This document shows, one piece after another, positions 1 to 10,287 of a stretch of 28,596 bases of DNA. The translations under genes were made by a program, and so were the position numbers. Position 1 is the stretch's first letter; every line of letters begins with the position of its first letter. Origin of the DNA: Lingula anatina (Eukaryota > Brachiopoda > Lingulata > Lingulida > Lingulidae); the NCBI RefSeq assembly GCF_001039355.2, contig NW_019774047.1, forward strand, positions 347,207 through 375,802. Direction: 5' to 3'. The notes under the pieces are model-generated. The model made no database searches. It was not told the DNA's origin and worked only from the letters and a program-made list of their open reading frames with translations.

Positions 1-1530
1 AGAAACAAAATTCATTTTATATTGAACCCAATGTTTCTCTGGCAGTAGTTGACTGTACTATTCCTATTGTGAATTGCAGCAATCTTGAATTTTCTCAAAT
101 ATGCAAGATGCACACTTGCTACACACCAGATTTATAAAGAGTAAGGTTAATAAGGATGTCAACATGTTTAAACATCAAACGGCTTTATTTGAACTGTTCT
201 ATTAATTGACACCTATGTGCATTTGAATGATATATTCCTATGACAACTGGCAGCTATCTTGGGTTTTCTCCGAATAATACTCAAGGATATATACACTTTC
301 AAAACACACATAGTCTTTCATAGGATATGAAAAACATTTAAAAACGACCCAAAGTTAACTACATTTAAATCGTACTCGGTGTATCTCTAGCATTATTTGA
401 TTATGTGTTCGAATATTCTAGCTAATGACAAAAGGCAGACATCTTGAATTTTTTCAGAATACCCAAAGATACACACATGCTACAGACCAGGTATACATCA
501 TAGGGGTAATAATAAATGGAATGAAAACCATAAATTATTTTTAAAACAAACCCATGGAAATGTAATTGTATAATGAACCATATGCCTCTCTAGCAGCAAT
601 TGAAACCCACCCATTAGTATTCCTATGTTAAATTGTAGGTATCTTTTTCTCAGATCCAAGGATACACAGTATTTACCCACCAGATATATATCATAGGACT
701 AATAAGGATGGGCAAAACTTGATAAGCAAAAACAAATTCACCCTGGTAGTAGATGAAAAGCCATGGATGTGCAGTTGTAATTCCAGTAGTATTCCTATGG
801 CCAGTGACGGCCATCTTGGGTTTTCTCAAAATGATCAAATATGCACATTTATTACCTGCTAGATATGTATCACAGTGTAATAATAATGTGTAAAACACTA
901 AAAAAATAAACTGAATTTGATAGTGAATTAGCTGGCATTAGTTCCAACCCTTTGTAATACTAGAAGTATTCCTATTACATATGACGGCCATCTTGGATTT
1001 TCTCAAAATGCCCAAGAATACTGTTAGTTACTAACCACATACATATTGTTTGGGTAGAAAGGATGTGGAAAACACTCAGAAACCAGCTTAATTTGATAGT
1101 GAAAAACTAATCTTTCCAGTTGCCATTAGTTGAATTCCCCGTATACTAGAATTCCTGTGGCACATGGCAGCCATCTTGGATTTTCCAAAATGCCCAAGAA
1201 CACTTCGTAGTTACTCACCACAAACATATTATGTGGGTAACAAAGATCTGAGAAACAGACTTAATTTGATAGTGGACAACGTATCGTTCTAGCTGGTAAT
1301 AGTTGTGCACTAGTATTCCTATGGCTGTTTCTATGGCAAATGACAGCCATCTTGGATTTTTTCAAAAAGTCCAAGGGAACTTGTTTGCTATCTGACATAT
1401 ATGAATAAAATGGGTAATAAGGGTGTGGAAAACTCTGAGAAAATAATTTATTTGATAAAAATCAACATAGGTATGTACATATTTCTAAAGAATTCAATAA
1501 ATTGGTGGCCATTTTGGATTTTTTGGCCAA
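1..1530. repeat. Degenerate satellite-like tandem repeat, about 175 bp period
   Basis: A core like CCATCTTGGATTTTCTCAAA recurs near positions 84, 258, 441, 640, 813, 990, 1175, 1350 and 1510, a spacing of about 160-200 bp. Each core is followed by a CCAAG-AYAC stretch, a TTACTNACC...ATAT stretch, GGGTAATAAGGATGTG and a TAGTATTCCTATGGC stretch leading to the next core. About nine diverged units are visible. No open frame of note lies inside. The array probably continues beyond the left edge of the window. Confidence 0.8.
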
Positions 1531-2177
1531 ACGGTAAATTTTTTCCGTGGGCTACGGCTCTAATTTGATTTAGAATGTCAAAAGGTACCCACATGCAAAA
1601 TTTGGTGCTTTTATCCGCCGTGTCACGATTTTTTCCTTAAGCCACCGGACTATGTGTAATGCCTTAATTTGCACGGGTATGACGTGTTTACCTCCCAAAG
1701 AAAGCACTTAACGATACAAAAAATGGAACACATTACCCTGGACTTTCCTGCATTCTGATTATCTAAAATATATCTTCCTAGTAGCTTGGACTATTTTTAA
1801 ACGATGGAATAATACGCTTCAATTCCCAAAATGTTTCGATTCTGTTGACGTAAGCGACCTACGCACATAAGCAGTAACAGTGCACAGTAGATAATTACCC
1901 CCCCAAAATAGGCTTAAGCTTACAGTGGGTAAAATGTGATGGGCAGATCTAGAGAGAAGAGGGGGGCAGATTTTATTGAATTTAGGTCTCCAGAAAGTTG
2001 TATTCCCCTTTAATTCTGAAACTTGTATATGGCACTTGTTAAAAAGTCACTCACTGATCGTTTGGTTTTAATTTTAGGTCTTTTGAATGTCTCCTGTTCC
2101 CTTAATGATTATTTGACATTTTGTTCTGGTTGTAAAAGATAATGCAGTCTAAAATCCGGTTCATTTGATGTACTAAT
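1531..2177. other. Non-coding stretch with no recognised feature
   Basis: I see no coding exon, RNA gene or clear repeat pair here. Its first part (about 1500-1660) differs in composition from the satellite and may be a single-copy or transposon-derived remnant. Confidence 0.5.
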
Positions 2178-2346
2178 CAGGGGCGGATCCAGAGCTATTT
2201 ACTGACAGTCTTCCAAATTATCTCTGCTGATTCATCCTCCAATTTTGACCGTCTTCCAACAGAAAAAAATTAGATACCCGTCAATGTAAACTTGAAAATC
2301 TGACCGCCTTCCGGAAGACCCCGAAGACGGCCTAAATCCGCCCCTG
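2178..2346. mobile_element. hAT-like MITE with GGGGCGGATCC-type termini
   Basis: The left end reads CAGGGGCGGATCCAGAG and the right end is its imperfect inverse, ending AAATCCGCCCCTG. The element is about 169 bp. Termini of the form CAGGGGCGGATCCAG are typical of hAT non-autonomous elements. A diverged second copy with the same interior (TCATCCTCC, GTCTTCCAACAGAA, AGATACC) is at 28302-28467. I could not define a clean 8-bp target duplication. Confidence 0.7.
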
Positions 2347-3045
2347 CTAATAAACAATTTTTTTGCATGCATTGAGCCATCTTTCACTCAGTAGTTCAAG
2401 TTTACTATGTTCACAGCATTCAAGATCAGGATATATTATCTTAAGAGCTCTTTCTTGAGAGTTTTCTACTAGGGCAGTCAATTCATTCCTTAATCCAAAG
2501 TGCCAGACAGGGGCAGCATATTCTAAAACTGGCCTTATGACCATCTGGTAATAATTAAGTTACAAGGTCATCAGTTGTAAGGCCTGCACGTTTCAGGTGC
2601 TATAGGAAATAAATCCTTTTGCTTGCTTTTTTGGTGATTTAATCTACGTACCTTTCACGTGAGGTCATTAGAGATATTAGAGATATATAGTTATTTTAAT
2701 GATTCTTCAAATTCAACATGTTTTTTCAATCACAAGCTTAGGGATATCTGCATTCTTGCGTTTAAATGATATGGCCATTTGTTTGTTTTTTTTCCTGTTT
2801 AATCGCATATTAATTGTTTGTCGATCCTAGCCCAGTCCCACGTTGTAATTAGCAATTTCCCGTAATTTACTTTCATCGAATTGTCTAAGGCTCTCAGAAA
2901 CTGTTGTGTCATTCATATATACTAGCTTATGGCACAAAGATTCAGCAGGAGGTAGATGTAAAATATTTATCATCAGATCATAAACACTGACAAAAATCAT
3001 AAGAACCTTTACAAAGAGATATGCAATCATAATCAATATCAAATT
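2347..3045 (-). pseudogene. CR1/Jockey-like non-LTR reverse transcriptase fragment
   Basis: Read on the minus strand, the segment carries, in several frames, pieces in the order expected for a non-LTR reverse transcriptase. An INILHLPP...HKLVYMNDTTV stretch near 2900-2970 is the YADD catalytic block, with ADD degraded to MND. It is followed by MRLNRKKNK...MAISFKRKNADIPKL (about 2730-2810) and RPVLEYAAPVWHFGLRNEL with RALKIIYPDLE (about 2400-2535), the thumb region. Frameshifts and stops separate these pieces, so it is a dead 5'-truncated copy. It begins about 60 bp beyond the VPS4 stop codon on the same strand, so it may supply VPS4 3' UTR. The MITE at 2178-2346 abuts its distal end. Confidence 0.75.
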
Positions 3046-3107
3046 TTATCTATAATAAAGTTTATCAGAAGAATATGCATAATCATCCTCATTGGGAGAT
3101 AGGGCAA

Positions 3108-3209
3108 CTATCCCTCTGATCCAAAGTCGTGAATGAATTGTTGCATTTTGTCCAGATCAGCTTTATGAACAGTGGGCTTCGTCACTGCAAGGGACATCAG
3201 CATATCATT
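3108..3209 (-). CDS. VPS4: VPS4 exon 12, C-terminal end with stop codon
   Basis: After a TTTTCCAG acceptor the frame reads NDMLMSLAVTKPTV...FIHDFGSEG and stops at TAG (3108-3110). This corresponds to human SDMLRSL..TRPTVN...FSEDFGQE, the C-terminal helix that packs on the large AAA subdomain. It holds 33 codons plus stop and begins in phase 0, matching exon 11. Divergence is higher than in exons 10-11 (for example R to M in MLRSL). Confidence 0.92.
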   Translation of the reverse strand, partial: NDMLMSLAVTKPTVHKADLDKMQQFIHDFGSEG

Positions 3210-3559
3210 CTGGAAAACAGAAGCAGTAATGGCAGGAATTGGAAAACAGGACAAAAAATCATATACCCACCACAGCTACATTAAGTATATATATGTTTCT
3301 ATCTCCAGAATGTTGATCTTATTGATTTCTAGCTAAAGGCTTTTTAACATATACCGGTACCTGACATTAAACTGAGAGTTTGCTTTATCCTGTCTTATGC
3401 TGTACATAAAAAAGGGAGTTTACAAAAGACAGACCCAATACTTACCACAGATGCAGTGTGATAGTTTCATGCTATTTTTGTACATTGTTTAACTTAACAA
3501 TCATTATATCTATAGATATGACAATTAAGGCCTGACACAAACTTCTACTCCAAACTTAC

Positions 3560-3700
3560 CATAGAAACAACAGGTTCAAATAATTTATCTCCAGGCACAT
3601 CCATCCAGTTCATTTCCACAGCTTGGGGGTCACCCGGGGAGCAAGGGGTCAAGAGGTCATTGACTATGACACCTGAGTTATCCCGTGATGGGCCTCTTAC
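3560..3700 (-). CDS. VPS4: VPS4 exon 11, beta-domain/C-terminal small subdomain
   Basis: The exon lies between a CTTCAG acceptor and an ATG|GTAAGT donor and holds 47 codons in phase 0 on both sides. It encodes VRGPSR, then [12 protein letters not shown], then [18 protein letters not shown], closely matching human VPS4 ([36 protein letters not shown]). In the family this segment contains part of the beta domain that binds the activator LIP5/Vta1. It is one of the best conserved exons here. Confidence 0.95.
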
Positions 3701-3784
3701 CTGAAGATATGAAATAACTGCATTGTTTGATAGCCAACTGAACTGTAAGCATCTCTTTAAAAGACATTTCATTTGAGACTCTTG

Positions 3785-3832
3785 TGGCAGACTTATTATT
3801 ATTATGATTATTATTATAATTATTGTTGATTT
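3785..3832. repeat. ATT-rich microsatellite
   Basis: An imperfect ATT/ATA trinucleotide run lies in the intron between exons 10 and 11. Confidence 0.6.
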
Positions 3833-4039
3833 TCCTTTGTTTCTTGCAACAAATGTACTTGGGTTAATAATTCATAAGGTATCTTTCAATCACATTAAGA
3901 TTAGCTTTCAGTCTACTTCTAATTTTTATGATAAACAAGGGGAAAAGAAACCTGCAAGGTCTGTGTCTTGTTATGACTACACTAATGGAAACAGTTTAGA
4001 GTACAATGTGTTAATTTTCACTTTAAGTTTCATTTTTAA

Positions 4040-4275
4040 CTAGAAAAGCACTCGGAGAGCTCAGACCTCCGCCAAGGCAGCAATTTTTTTATTATTATTG
4101 ATTATTGATTGATTGATCCAGATCACCAACCAAAACTAATCATCTGTTCCTTGGCCCACTTCTGACAGTTCCTGAAAATTTCATCAAAATCGGTCCATAA
4201 CTTTTTGAGTTATGTTGATGACAGACAAACAAACAAACAAACAGGGGTGAAAACATAACCTCCTTGGCAGAGGTA
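4040..4275. mobile_element. Short inverted-repeat element (ACCTCCGCCAAGG arms)
   Basis: Arms ACCTCYGCCAAGG at 4065-4077 and its inverse TCCTTGGCAGAGGT at 4261-4274 bound a short interior. The outer left flank is CTAGAAAAGCACTCGGAGAG. The interior contains ATAACTTTTTGAGTTATG and a run of ACAA units. A piece of the same left end (CTAGAAAAGCACTCCGAGAG) is at 23449-23468. The element sits in the VPS4 intron between exons 10 and 11. Elements of this look are widespread in marine animals; this is recollection, not a search result. Confidence 0.65.
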
Positions 4276-4349
4276 ACTATGCTCTGGTTTCTACAATAAA
4301 CAGGGATCAAAACAAAAACCTGGAAGATTTTACTTTGAATCATTCTCAC

Positions 4350-4437
4350 CCGTTTGAAATGTGTAGCAGTCTGTAATTTCCTTAATGGCTGCATTAGAGT
4401 GTTTTTTACTACTATACTGATATCTGCTCCAGAGTAG
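4350..4437 (-). CDS. VPS4: VPS4 exon 10, sensor-2/second region of homology to small AAA subdomain
   Basis: The exon runs from a GATTTTAG acceptor to a CGG|GTGAGA donor. It encodes (G)[12 protein letters not shown] then [17 protein letters not shown], matching human [13 protein letters not shown] and LMQPVRKVQSATHFKK. The GYSGADI motif is the sensor-2 area of AAA proteins at the start of the small helical subdomain. It begins with one base completing a Gly codon from exon 9 and ends in phase 0. Confidence 0.95.
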
Positions 4438-4841
4438 CTAAAATCAAACAAGCAAACATAGATAAAGCGGAGCAAAGATAAGCCAGTCTGCAACATTGAT
4501 ACTGACTCCATGCCAAATGTTTGTAAAGAAAGAATTAAGGAAAAGTGTCAGGTCAGAAAAACTTTGTCATTTTCCTCAGTTAATACTGGTCATCTAGGGT
4601 GGTTTCTTCTTTGAGTTTGAAATTTTTAGACCCTAATGTTTCAAAACTGAAGTGGGCTAAAACAATTTAGGCACAGATAACTTGAAAAGACATTCAGGTA
4701 CTAGAACTTAACATATATATATATATATAGATAGACTTTTATAGTGCTCAAATTTCATCAGTTTTGCATGATTTATCATTTAATAAATTTAAGATTGTTT
4801 GAATGGCTTCACAAAAGTTCACACTGACATTGACAGCTTAC
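4438..4841 (-). other. VPS4 intron between exons 9 and 10
   Basis: An AT-rich intron of 404 bp with a short (AT)n run near 4711-4728. No other gene is visible. Confidence 0.7.
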
Positions 4842-4973
4842 CCCTCAGTTCTCAGTCCTAATTCTCTGAAGTTTTCTTGGGTGAGAGAGTTTGGGGTGTT
4901 CCCAAGATGCAACTGAAACATGGTGGCTCGAGCAGGGGCTTCTGGGAGTGGGATGTAGATTTTTTTCTCAAAG
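4842..4973 (-). CDS. VPS4: VPS4 exon 9, post-arginine-finger segment
   Basis: After the TTTTGCTAG acceptor, one base (C) joins the AG of exon 8 to give a Ser codon. The frame then reads [29 protein letters not shown] and ELGLRTE, and ends with GG before GTAAGC. Human VPS4 reads [25 protein letters not shown]. The first codon should be Arg, the last of RRRF; here it is Ser, as set by this acceptor. The exon contains 43 full codons. Confidence 0.93.
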
Positions 4974-5035
4974 CTAGCAAAAAGCAGGTCATAATGCAGT
5001 TATTCACTTAACTTGCAGTAATGTTGTTTGGTAAA

Positions 5036-5151
5036 CAAGTGTGTGTGCATGTGTGCACATGTGCACGTGTGTATGCAAACATTCCATGTGTGTGTGCATG
5101 CATGTGTGTGTATGCATGCAAGCCTTCCATATATATGTGTGTGTGTGTGTG

Positions 5152-5192
<41 letters not shown>
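5036..5192. repeat. TG/CA microsatellite next to the exon 8 donor
   Basis: Interrupted (TG)n with ATG and GCA interruptions becomes a pure TG run at about 5153-5192. On the gene strand it is a CA repeat starting about 11 nt inside the intron after the exon 8 donor (GTAGGC). CA repeats near 5' splice sites can bind hnRNP L-type factors and modulate splicing. Confidence 0.9.
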
Positions 5193-5196
<4 letters not shown>

Positions 5197-5202
5197 GCCT
5201 AC

Positions 5203-5284
5203 CTTCGCATTATAGCAGAGTCAAGCACCCAAGGCATATTTGTGGCTACTAACACAAAAATTCCTTTGTTATCATTTCCAACAC
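5203..5284 (-). CDS. VPS4: VPS4 exon 8, sensor-1 and arginine-finger segment
   Basis: The exon runs from an ATTTCAG acceptor to a CGAAG|GTAGGC donor. It encodes (G)[15 protein letters not shown] then [11 protein letters not shown], matching human GVG-NDG-LVLGATN and [11 protein letters not shown]. The sensor-1 Asn of ATN is kept, but the preceding Gly is Val. The first Arg of RRRF is Met, the second is retained, and the third is changed to Ser at the junction with exon 9. Residues equivalent to the second and third are the trans-acting arginine fingers in yeast Vps4. Confidence 0.93.
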
Positions 5285-5720
5285 CTGAAATGTTAAGGTC
5301 AATTTTCATATTAACATTCTCAATTACTGATAGAAACAGACTGATATAGTAGACTGTGTGCATTCCTTCAGAGAAAAATTTGAATTACTGAAGAAGAAAG
5401 AAATTTAAGTGAGTTACATGTACTTGCAACACTTATGCACAACTAAGCCTACGTATATATACTATAAAAATGAAAGACTACTAGATGTTTGATTCTGATG
5501 CAATAAAATCTTCAAATATAGTTTTCTTAAAATATAATTGTGATGAAATTTAACAAAACCTTTAAATGGTCTTTTAGAGTATTCTTGGGCAAACAAAAGA
5601 ATCTGTAACAAATCTACCACCCTAGCTTACTCTAGCTCTCTCTCTCAGTATACCATCAATTAACCTGTATTTGTAACAAGCACACTGTTTCTTGGGAGAT
5701 TCTACCTCCTTATCACTTAC
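5285..5720 (-). other. VPS4 intron between exons 7 and 8
   Basis: A 436-bp AT-rich intron with no further gene or clear repeat. Confidence 0.7.
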
Positions 5721-5869
5721 CCTGCATTTGTACAAGAAACTCTGTCTTAATTCTCCTGGCTGACTCAGACTCGTTATCACTCCTGGCCGAGCAGAGGGAG
5801 TCTACATCATCTATGAAAATAATGCTCGGCTTGTGTTCTCTGGCCATCTCAAATAGATTCTTTACTAAT
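5721..5869 (-). CDS. VPS4: VPS4 exon 7, Walker B segment
   Basis: The acceptor is TCTTTCAG and the donor ATGCAGG|GTAAGT. It encodes [15 protein letters not shown], then [24 protein letters not shown] and [10 protein letters not shown]. Human VPS4 has IIFIDEVDSLC, so the Walker B catalytic Glu (VPS4A Glu228, VPS4B Glu235) is Asp here. The ARR motif of the second region of homology is intact. There are 49 full codons, with split Lys and Gly codons at the ends that match the neighbouring exons. Confidence 0.95.
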
Positions 5870-6077
5870 CTGAAAGAGATTTCACCAATACATTTGAAAT
5901 ACACAATGAACCATGAAGGAGTGCGCTTTCAAGGAAATGATGTTAAAGGATTCTACTCAATCACAATGCTGGATTTTGTCTAACAATCTGTTAATTGTAA
6001 AATTTTTCACACATCATTTATGCAGACTTTTTCTTAAGAATGCAAATATAGAAAATATAGAGAAATCAACTATCTTA

Positions 6078-6236
<159 letters not shown>

Positions 6237-6585
6237 TCAGAGAGGCGATGGGTAAAAATATTTGGAATGCACTCAGAATTTTTAGGATGTTTTTAGTGCT
6301 CTTCGAATATCCTGGAATGCACAAAGAATTGTATTTCAGACGCCATTCTTAATCATTCCACCTAGTGTGACGGGGATTTGCCAACACATTCCAAGAAAAA
6401 CCAATGGGCCTTTTGTCTAGGGAATCACAGGAGTGATCAATGTTAGAAAAATAAAGGTCAATTAGAAAATCTGCTTGATTACATTGTATACCATTTTTAG
6501 TTATATATATATTTTTTTGCATATTTTGAGAACTCTTGTTGATTGCATTTTATAGAGCTTGTCAAGCACAAGACTGGTGGTGTTC

Positions 6586-6617
6586 ATTTTTTTTTTTTTT
6601 TTTTGGGGGGGGGGGGG
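6586..6617. repeat. Poly-T then poly-G homopolymer run
   Basis: About 18 T are followed by about 13 G. An ambiguous base (n) lies shortly after at about 6642, so local assembly quality is doubtful. Confidence 0.8.
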
Positions 6618-6995
6618 TCCATATGAAAGCATAAGTCTTANGATTTCCTATAGGATCCTATAGGAATTATTGTAATGGTCTGAACATAAATTTTAAAAAA
6701 TAATTTCAGCTTCAATGATTCCTAATGATAAAATATTTCTCCATAAAAGATTACTTTACAAATGATCAATTTTTCAAGATTTCTTTAAAATAGAAATTAA
6801 AGAATACAGTATCTATAGAATCCTATAGATGACTATAAGATTGTGCATTATAAACAATAAAAAGCATTTTTGCTTTAACAGTGATATATAATTGACAATT
6901 CCACTGATAAAATTGACCTATATCAAATATCTTTTGTTTAGAATGATATTTGTTCATAAGATATGTATTTTTCTCAAGATTTTAACTTACAACAA

Positions 6996-7112
6996 TTTCC
7001 TATAGGATCCTATAGGAAATCCTATAGGAAAGGTGCCCTATAGGATCCTATAAGATTTCCTATAGGATCCTATAGGATCCTATAGGAATCCTATAGGATC
7101 CTATAGGAAATT
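6996..7112. repeat. Palindromic minisatellite of TCCTATAGGA units
   Basis: The unit TCCTATAGGA is itself a palindrome and is repeated with occasional spacers. Smaller clusters lie at about 6643-6667 and 6795-6830. The array can pair with itself in many registers. Confidence 0.85.
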
Positions 7113-7122
7113 TTCGTAAGGG

Positions 7123-7865
7123 TAAAAGGGAACAAACATTTGCAAAGTTTAGTTCATGGTGAAAAGTAGGTCAAAGGTCAACTTTAAGGTCACAGTAAAT
7201 TGCCTCTAATGACTTTCTATTCAAATTCATTAGTAACTATGGGTGTATCTTTGCCAGTTTTGGAGATAATAGGAAACCAAAATTTGCAAAGTTCAATTCA
7301 TGATGAAAAGTAAGTCAAAGGTCAATTTCAAGGCCACAGTAAGATTACCAGTAGTATATGATTTCCTATTCAAATACAATAGTAACTATGGACCTATCTC
7401 TGCCAGTTTTGGAGTTAAAAGGGAAAGAAATTAGCAAAGTTCAGTTCATGGTGAAAAGTAGATCAAAGGTCAATTTCAAGGTCACAGTTAGATTGCCAGT
7501 ATATGACTTCCTATTCAAGTTCAATAGTTACTATGGACATATCTCTGCCAGCTTTGGAGATAAAAGGGAAAGAAATTAGCAAAGTTCAGTTCATGGTGAA
7601 AAGTAGGTCAAAGATCAATTTCAAGGTCACAGTTAGATTGCCAGTATATGACTTCCTATTCAAGTTCAATAGTAACTATGGACCTATCTCTGCTAGTTTT
7701 GGAGATAAAAGGGAAGGAACATTTGCAAAGTTCAGTTCATGGTGAAAAGTAGGTCAAAGGTCAATTTCAAGATCACAGTTAAATTGCCAGTATGTGACTT
7801 CCTATTCAACTTTAATAGTAACTATGGACCTATCTCTGCCAGTTTTGCAGATATAAGGGACTAAA
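7123..7865 (+). repeat. Five tandem ~145-bp repeats carrying AGGTCA motifs
   Basis: Landmark GCAAAGTTCAGTTCATGGTG occurs near 7142, 7286, 7433, 7578 and 7724. Each unit contains AGGTCAAAGGTCA or a one-base variant (7168, 7312, 7460, 7605, 7751) and most contain TCAAGGTCA or a near match. The open frames across this array are repeat-driven. Related units occur at 16210-16640 and 18310-18440. Confidence 0.9.
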
Positions 7866-9071
7866 TTTTACAATTTTGAAGTTACAATAATGTGCCATAA
7901 ATTTTCTACAGAAAAAATTAATTAAAATAAAGAAAAGGTCATTTTGGTTGAAATTCTTGAAATGGGAGGTGCTCAGAAGTCCCAGATGTTCAAATTTCAT
8001 GAAATAATGTCATTTTTGACCAGAAGTTGTCACCAAGCCTTATGTTTTATTTTCCGGAGTTCAAAATTTATTATCCATTTTGCTTTCACCATCACAATGT
8101 ACTTTTTGATACAGCATAACTCAAAAACCATATGGAAAAAAAAACAGAGACCACCTTCAGTGTTGGGCTTTTCATGCTCTATAAAATGCAAAAAAGAATG
8201 GGTCTCTAGCATTAACGGTTCCTGAATTACTGTAGAGACAGTTTTCAGTTTCGGTCTCTTATGGCCGCTACTCCCGTGAAAATGCACCGATTGACCTCAA
8301 ATTCACAGAGATGAAAGAATACCTGAAGGGTAACACTTTCCAACAATATTATTGGTTAAGTCTGTGTAGTTTCTGAATATCAGCGCAAATATTTTTTTTT
8401 CGTAAAAAGATTCTTTTTGAAAATTTTGGCCCGTTTGACCTTGAAATAAAGGTCAAAGGTCAAATCCAGGGGCATATTTTAAATCTCCACATATGACTTT
8501 TGGATAGCTGTCTGTAGAAATTTTTCCCAAAATTCCTTCCGTAGGGTAGATAATTAGCATTTAATTTTGCCACTTTTGGACAAGGGTGCATTGCAATGAG
8601 TGCCACACCTAGACCCCAGCACGTGGAACGAGTTGAGATTAGAGGTGACCTAAATCCAAGAGATGGGTATGGAGGCCCTTACCGTCTAGGAGGAGAAGCG
8701 GTAATGGTAACATGGCGGCGGAGCCGGCGGAACGATCCAGACGGGACTAAAACCATGTGTACAGCCAGCGCCTACGCTGGTGGTACAATAATAATTGTCA
8801 TTTACGTATTACCTTATTATTTTCTCAGTTCCCAGTCAAGGCCTAATTATTTCTTGCATCTTTTTTATGACCAATGCCTATACTCAAACTATCCACAAGC
8901 CTTATACAAAAATTCACTAACATCTAAAATAATTGGTAATAAAAAGTGAGACTTAAAATTATAGACAGCTTGACTCACCCCATACAATAATATACCACTC
9001 TGTGGCTGTCTTTTCCCTGAAGTTAAATATTCAAAACCATGACTAATTGTGGATCATTATGATTCACTGTA

Positions 9072-9839
9072 AGGCAGTTTTTTTTTTAATTACTTGTTTC
9101 TCAACAATTTTTATTTTTGTCAGAGGTCGGAGGGGGGGAAATAAAAAATATTTTTTTAAATAATGACTTTTTGGTCACTCATTTTCAAAACTACATTAGA
9201 CAATGGTAAATACTGGTTTTAACACAGTGAAGCAATTTTTGGATAAAAACAGCAATTCCTTTTCAATGTTTTATTTGTCTAAATGAATGTCAATTCTACA
9301 TTCATTCTTGTAAATTACAAAACAATAAAAAACACAGTTTGCCTTTCTATGCACTCATGATGGCCGTGCACAAAACCGTTTTTTGTCAATCTTGATGCAA
9401 TATTATGTATGATTTAATGATTAAGTGGAAATCATCACCAAATTTAAATTATCTAATTCATGTTACATGGCCATCCAGAAATAATATGGCTTCATGCCCA
9501 TGGGAGTTCCAAGTCCCACACTGAAAATTAATTTGACACATGCAGTGTAAAATATCAGCAAAGCACTGATTGGCTTAAAAACCGGAAGCTGGGAGAAATG
9601 AACCAATTGTTTACTTTGGCTTAAATACCCTTTGTTTTGAACTTGTAGGCAGTCATGTGACACAGGAGTCCCGTGAAACTTGTGAGGTTTTGTGTTTCCG
9701 ATCGAACAGTATGATCAGTTGGACGTCGGTGAAAAAATAAAAAAATATCTTGGGTTTCAATTTTATTATTATTTTTTCTATTTTGGCCATTTGAGGACGG
9801 TGGAGCTTGAGAAACAAGTTATTAAAAAAAAAACTGCCT
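9072..9839. mobile_element. Terminal inverted repeat element, about 770 bp
   Basis: The left end AGGCAGTTTTTTTTTTAATT with ACTTGTTTCTCAA (9072-9106) is inverted at the right end, TTGAGAAACAAGTTATT then AAAAACTGCCT (9807-9839). The interior has a short minus-strand open frame (9463-9663) with no recognised domain. It lies in the VPS4 intron between exons 4 and 6. Confidence 0.7.
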
Positions 9840-10090
9840 AAACAATCAATTACTGTAACATATTATTATTATATTTTTGATTCCCCAACAACTAAAAACA
9901 CTCTATGCAATAAGAAATAAAGAATATTTTAGCATTTTGGAAATAAATAATAAGTTAAAAGCTCAAACAGTATTTGATCATTATTTCAGCCATTTAGTAT
10001 ACAGAGGTGTTACAGTAATGCTATTGTACTTTCTTTCCACCGATAAAGAAAAAATTGTCCAAAATCACTTAATATCTTCAAATTTCTTAC

Positions 10091-10287
10091 CTGTGAAAAG
10101 ATGGGGAAACTTAATGGGCATAGTGACTGCCTCTTCCAAAGCCTTTTTGGCTCCATCCAGACCTGCTATGTCGTCCCATTTAATGTTAGGCTTCTCCATC
10201 ACAATGGTCCCTTCCAGCTGTGTCTGAAACTTTTTCTTTTCATCATTTCCTTCTGAATCACTGTCACTGCTGTCATTGTCTCCTTTC
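10091..10287 (-). CDS. VPS4: VPS4 exon 4, linker and start of AAA domain
   Basis: The acceptor is CTGCAG and the donor ACAG|GTAAGA. It encodes [57 protein letters not shown] and IKFPHLFT. Human VPS4A reads KGSDSDSEGDNPEKKKL, VVMEKPN, WNDVAGLEGAKEALKEAV and [10 protein letters not shown]. The acidic Ser-rich linker joins MIT to AAA. This is the intact copy; exon 4' is its truncated duplicate. Confidence 0.95.

Noticed and set aside
498-898. Minus-strand frames in the satellite region
   Set aside because: Low-complexity hydrophobic translations of the ~175-bp repeat, not shared between units.
5028-5349. Two overlapping plus-strand frames rich in Cys and Val
   Set aside because: They are translations of the TG microsatellite running antisense into VPS4 exon 8.
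7358-7745. Repeated plus-strand frames (MVKSRSKVNFKVTVRLPVYD)
   Set aside because: Produced by the ~145-bp tandem repeat; copies end at different points and no domain is recognised.
6996-7865. CRISPR-like appearance of regularly repeated sequence
   Set aside because: Units are contiguous tandem repeats without unique spacers, in a eukaryotic genome.
9463-9663. GTPMG motif as a candidate for the missing VPS4 microexon (RTPWRG)
   Set aside because: The acceptor phase gives the wrong frame, the surrounding residues do not match, and it lies inside a terminal-inverted-repeat element.
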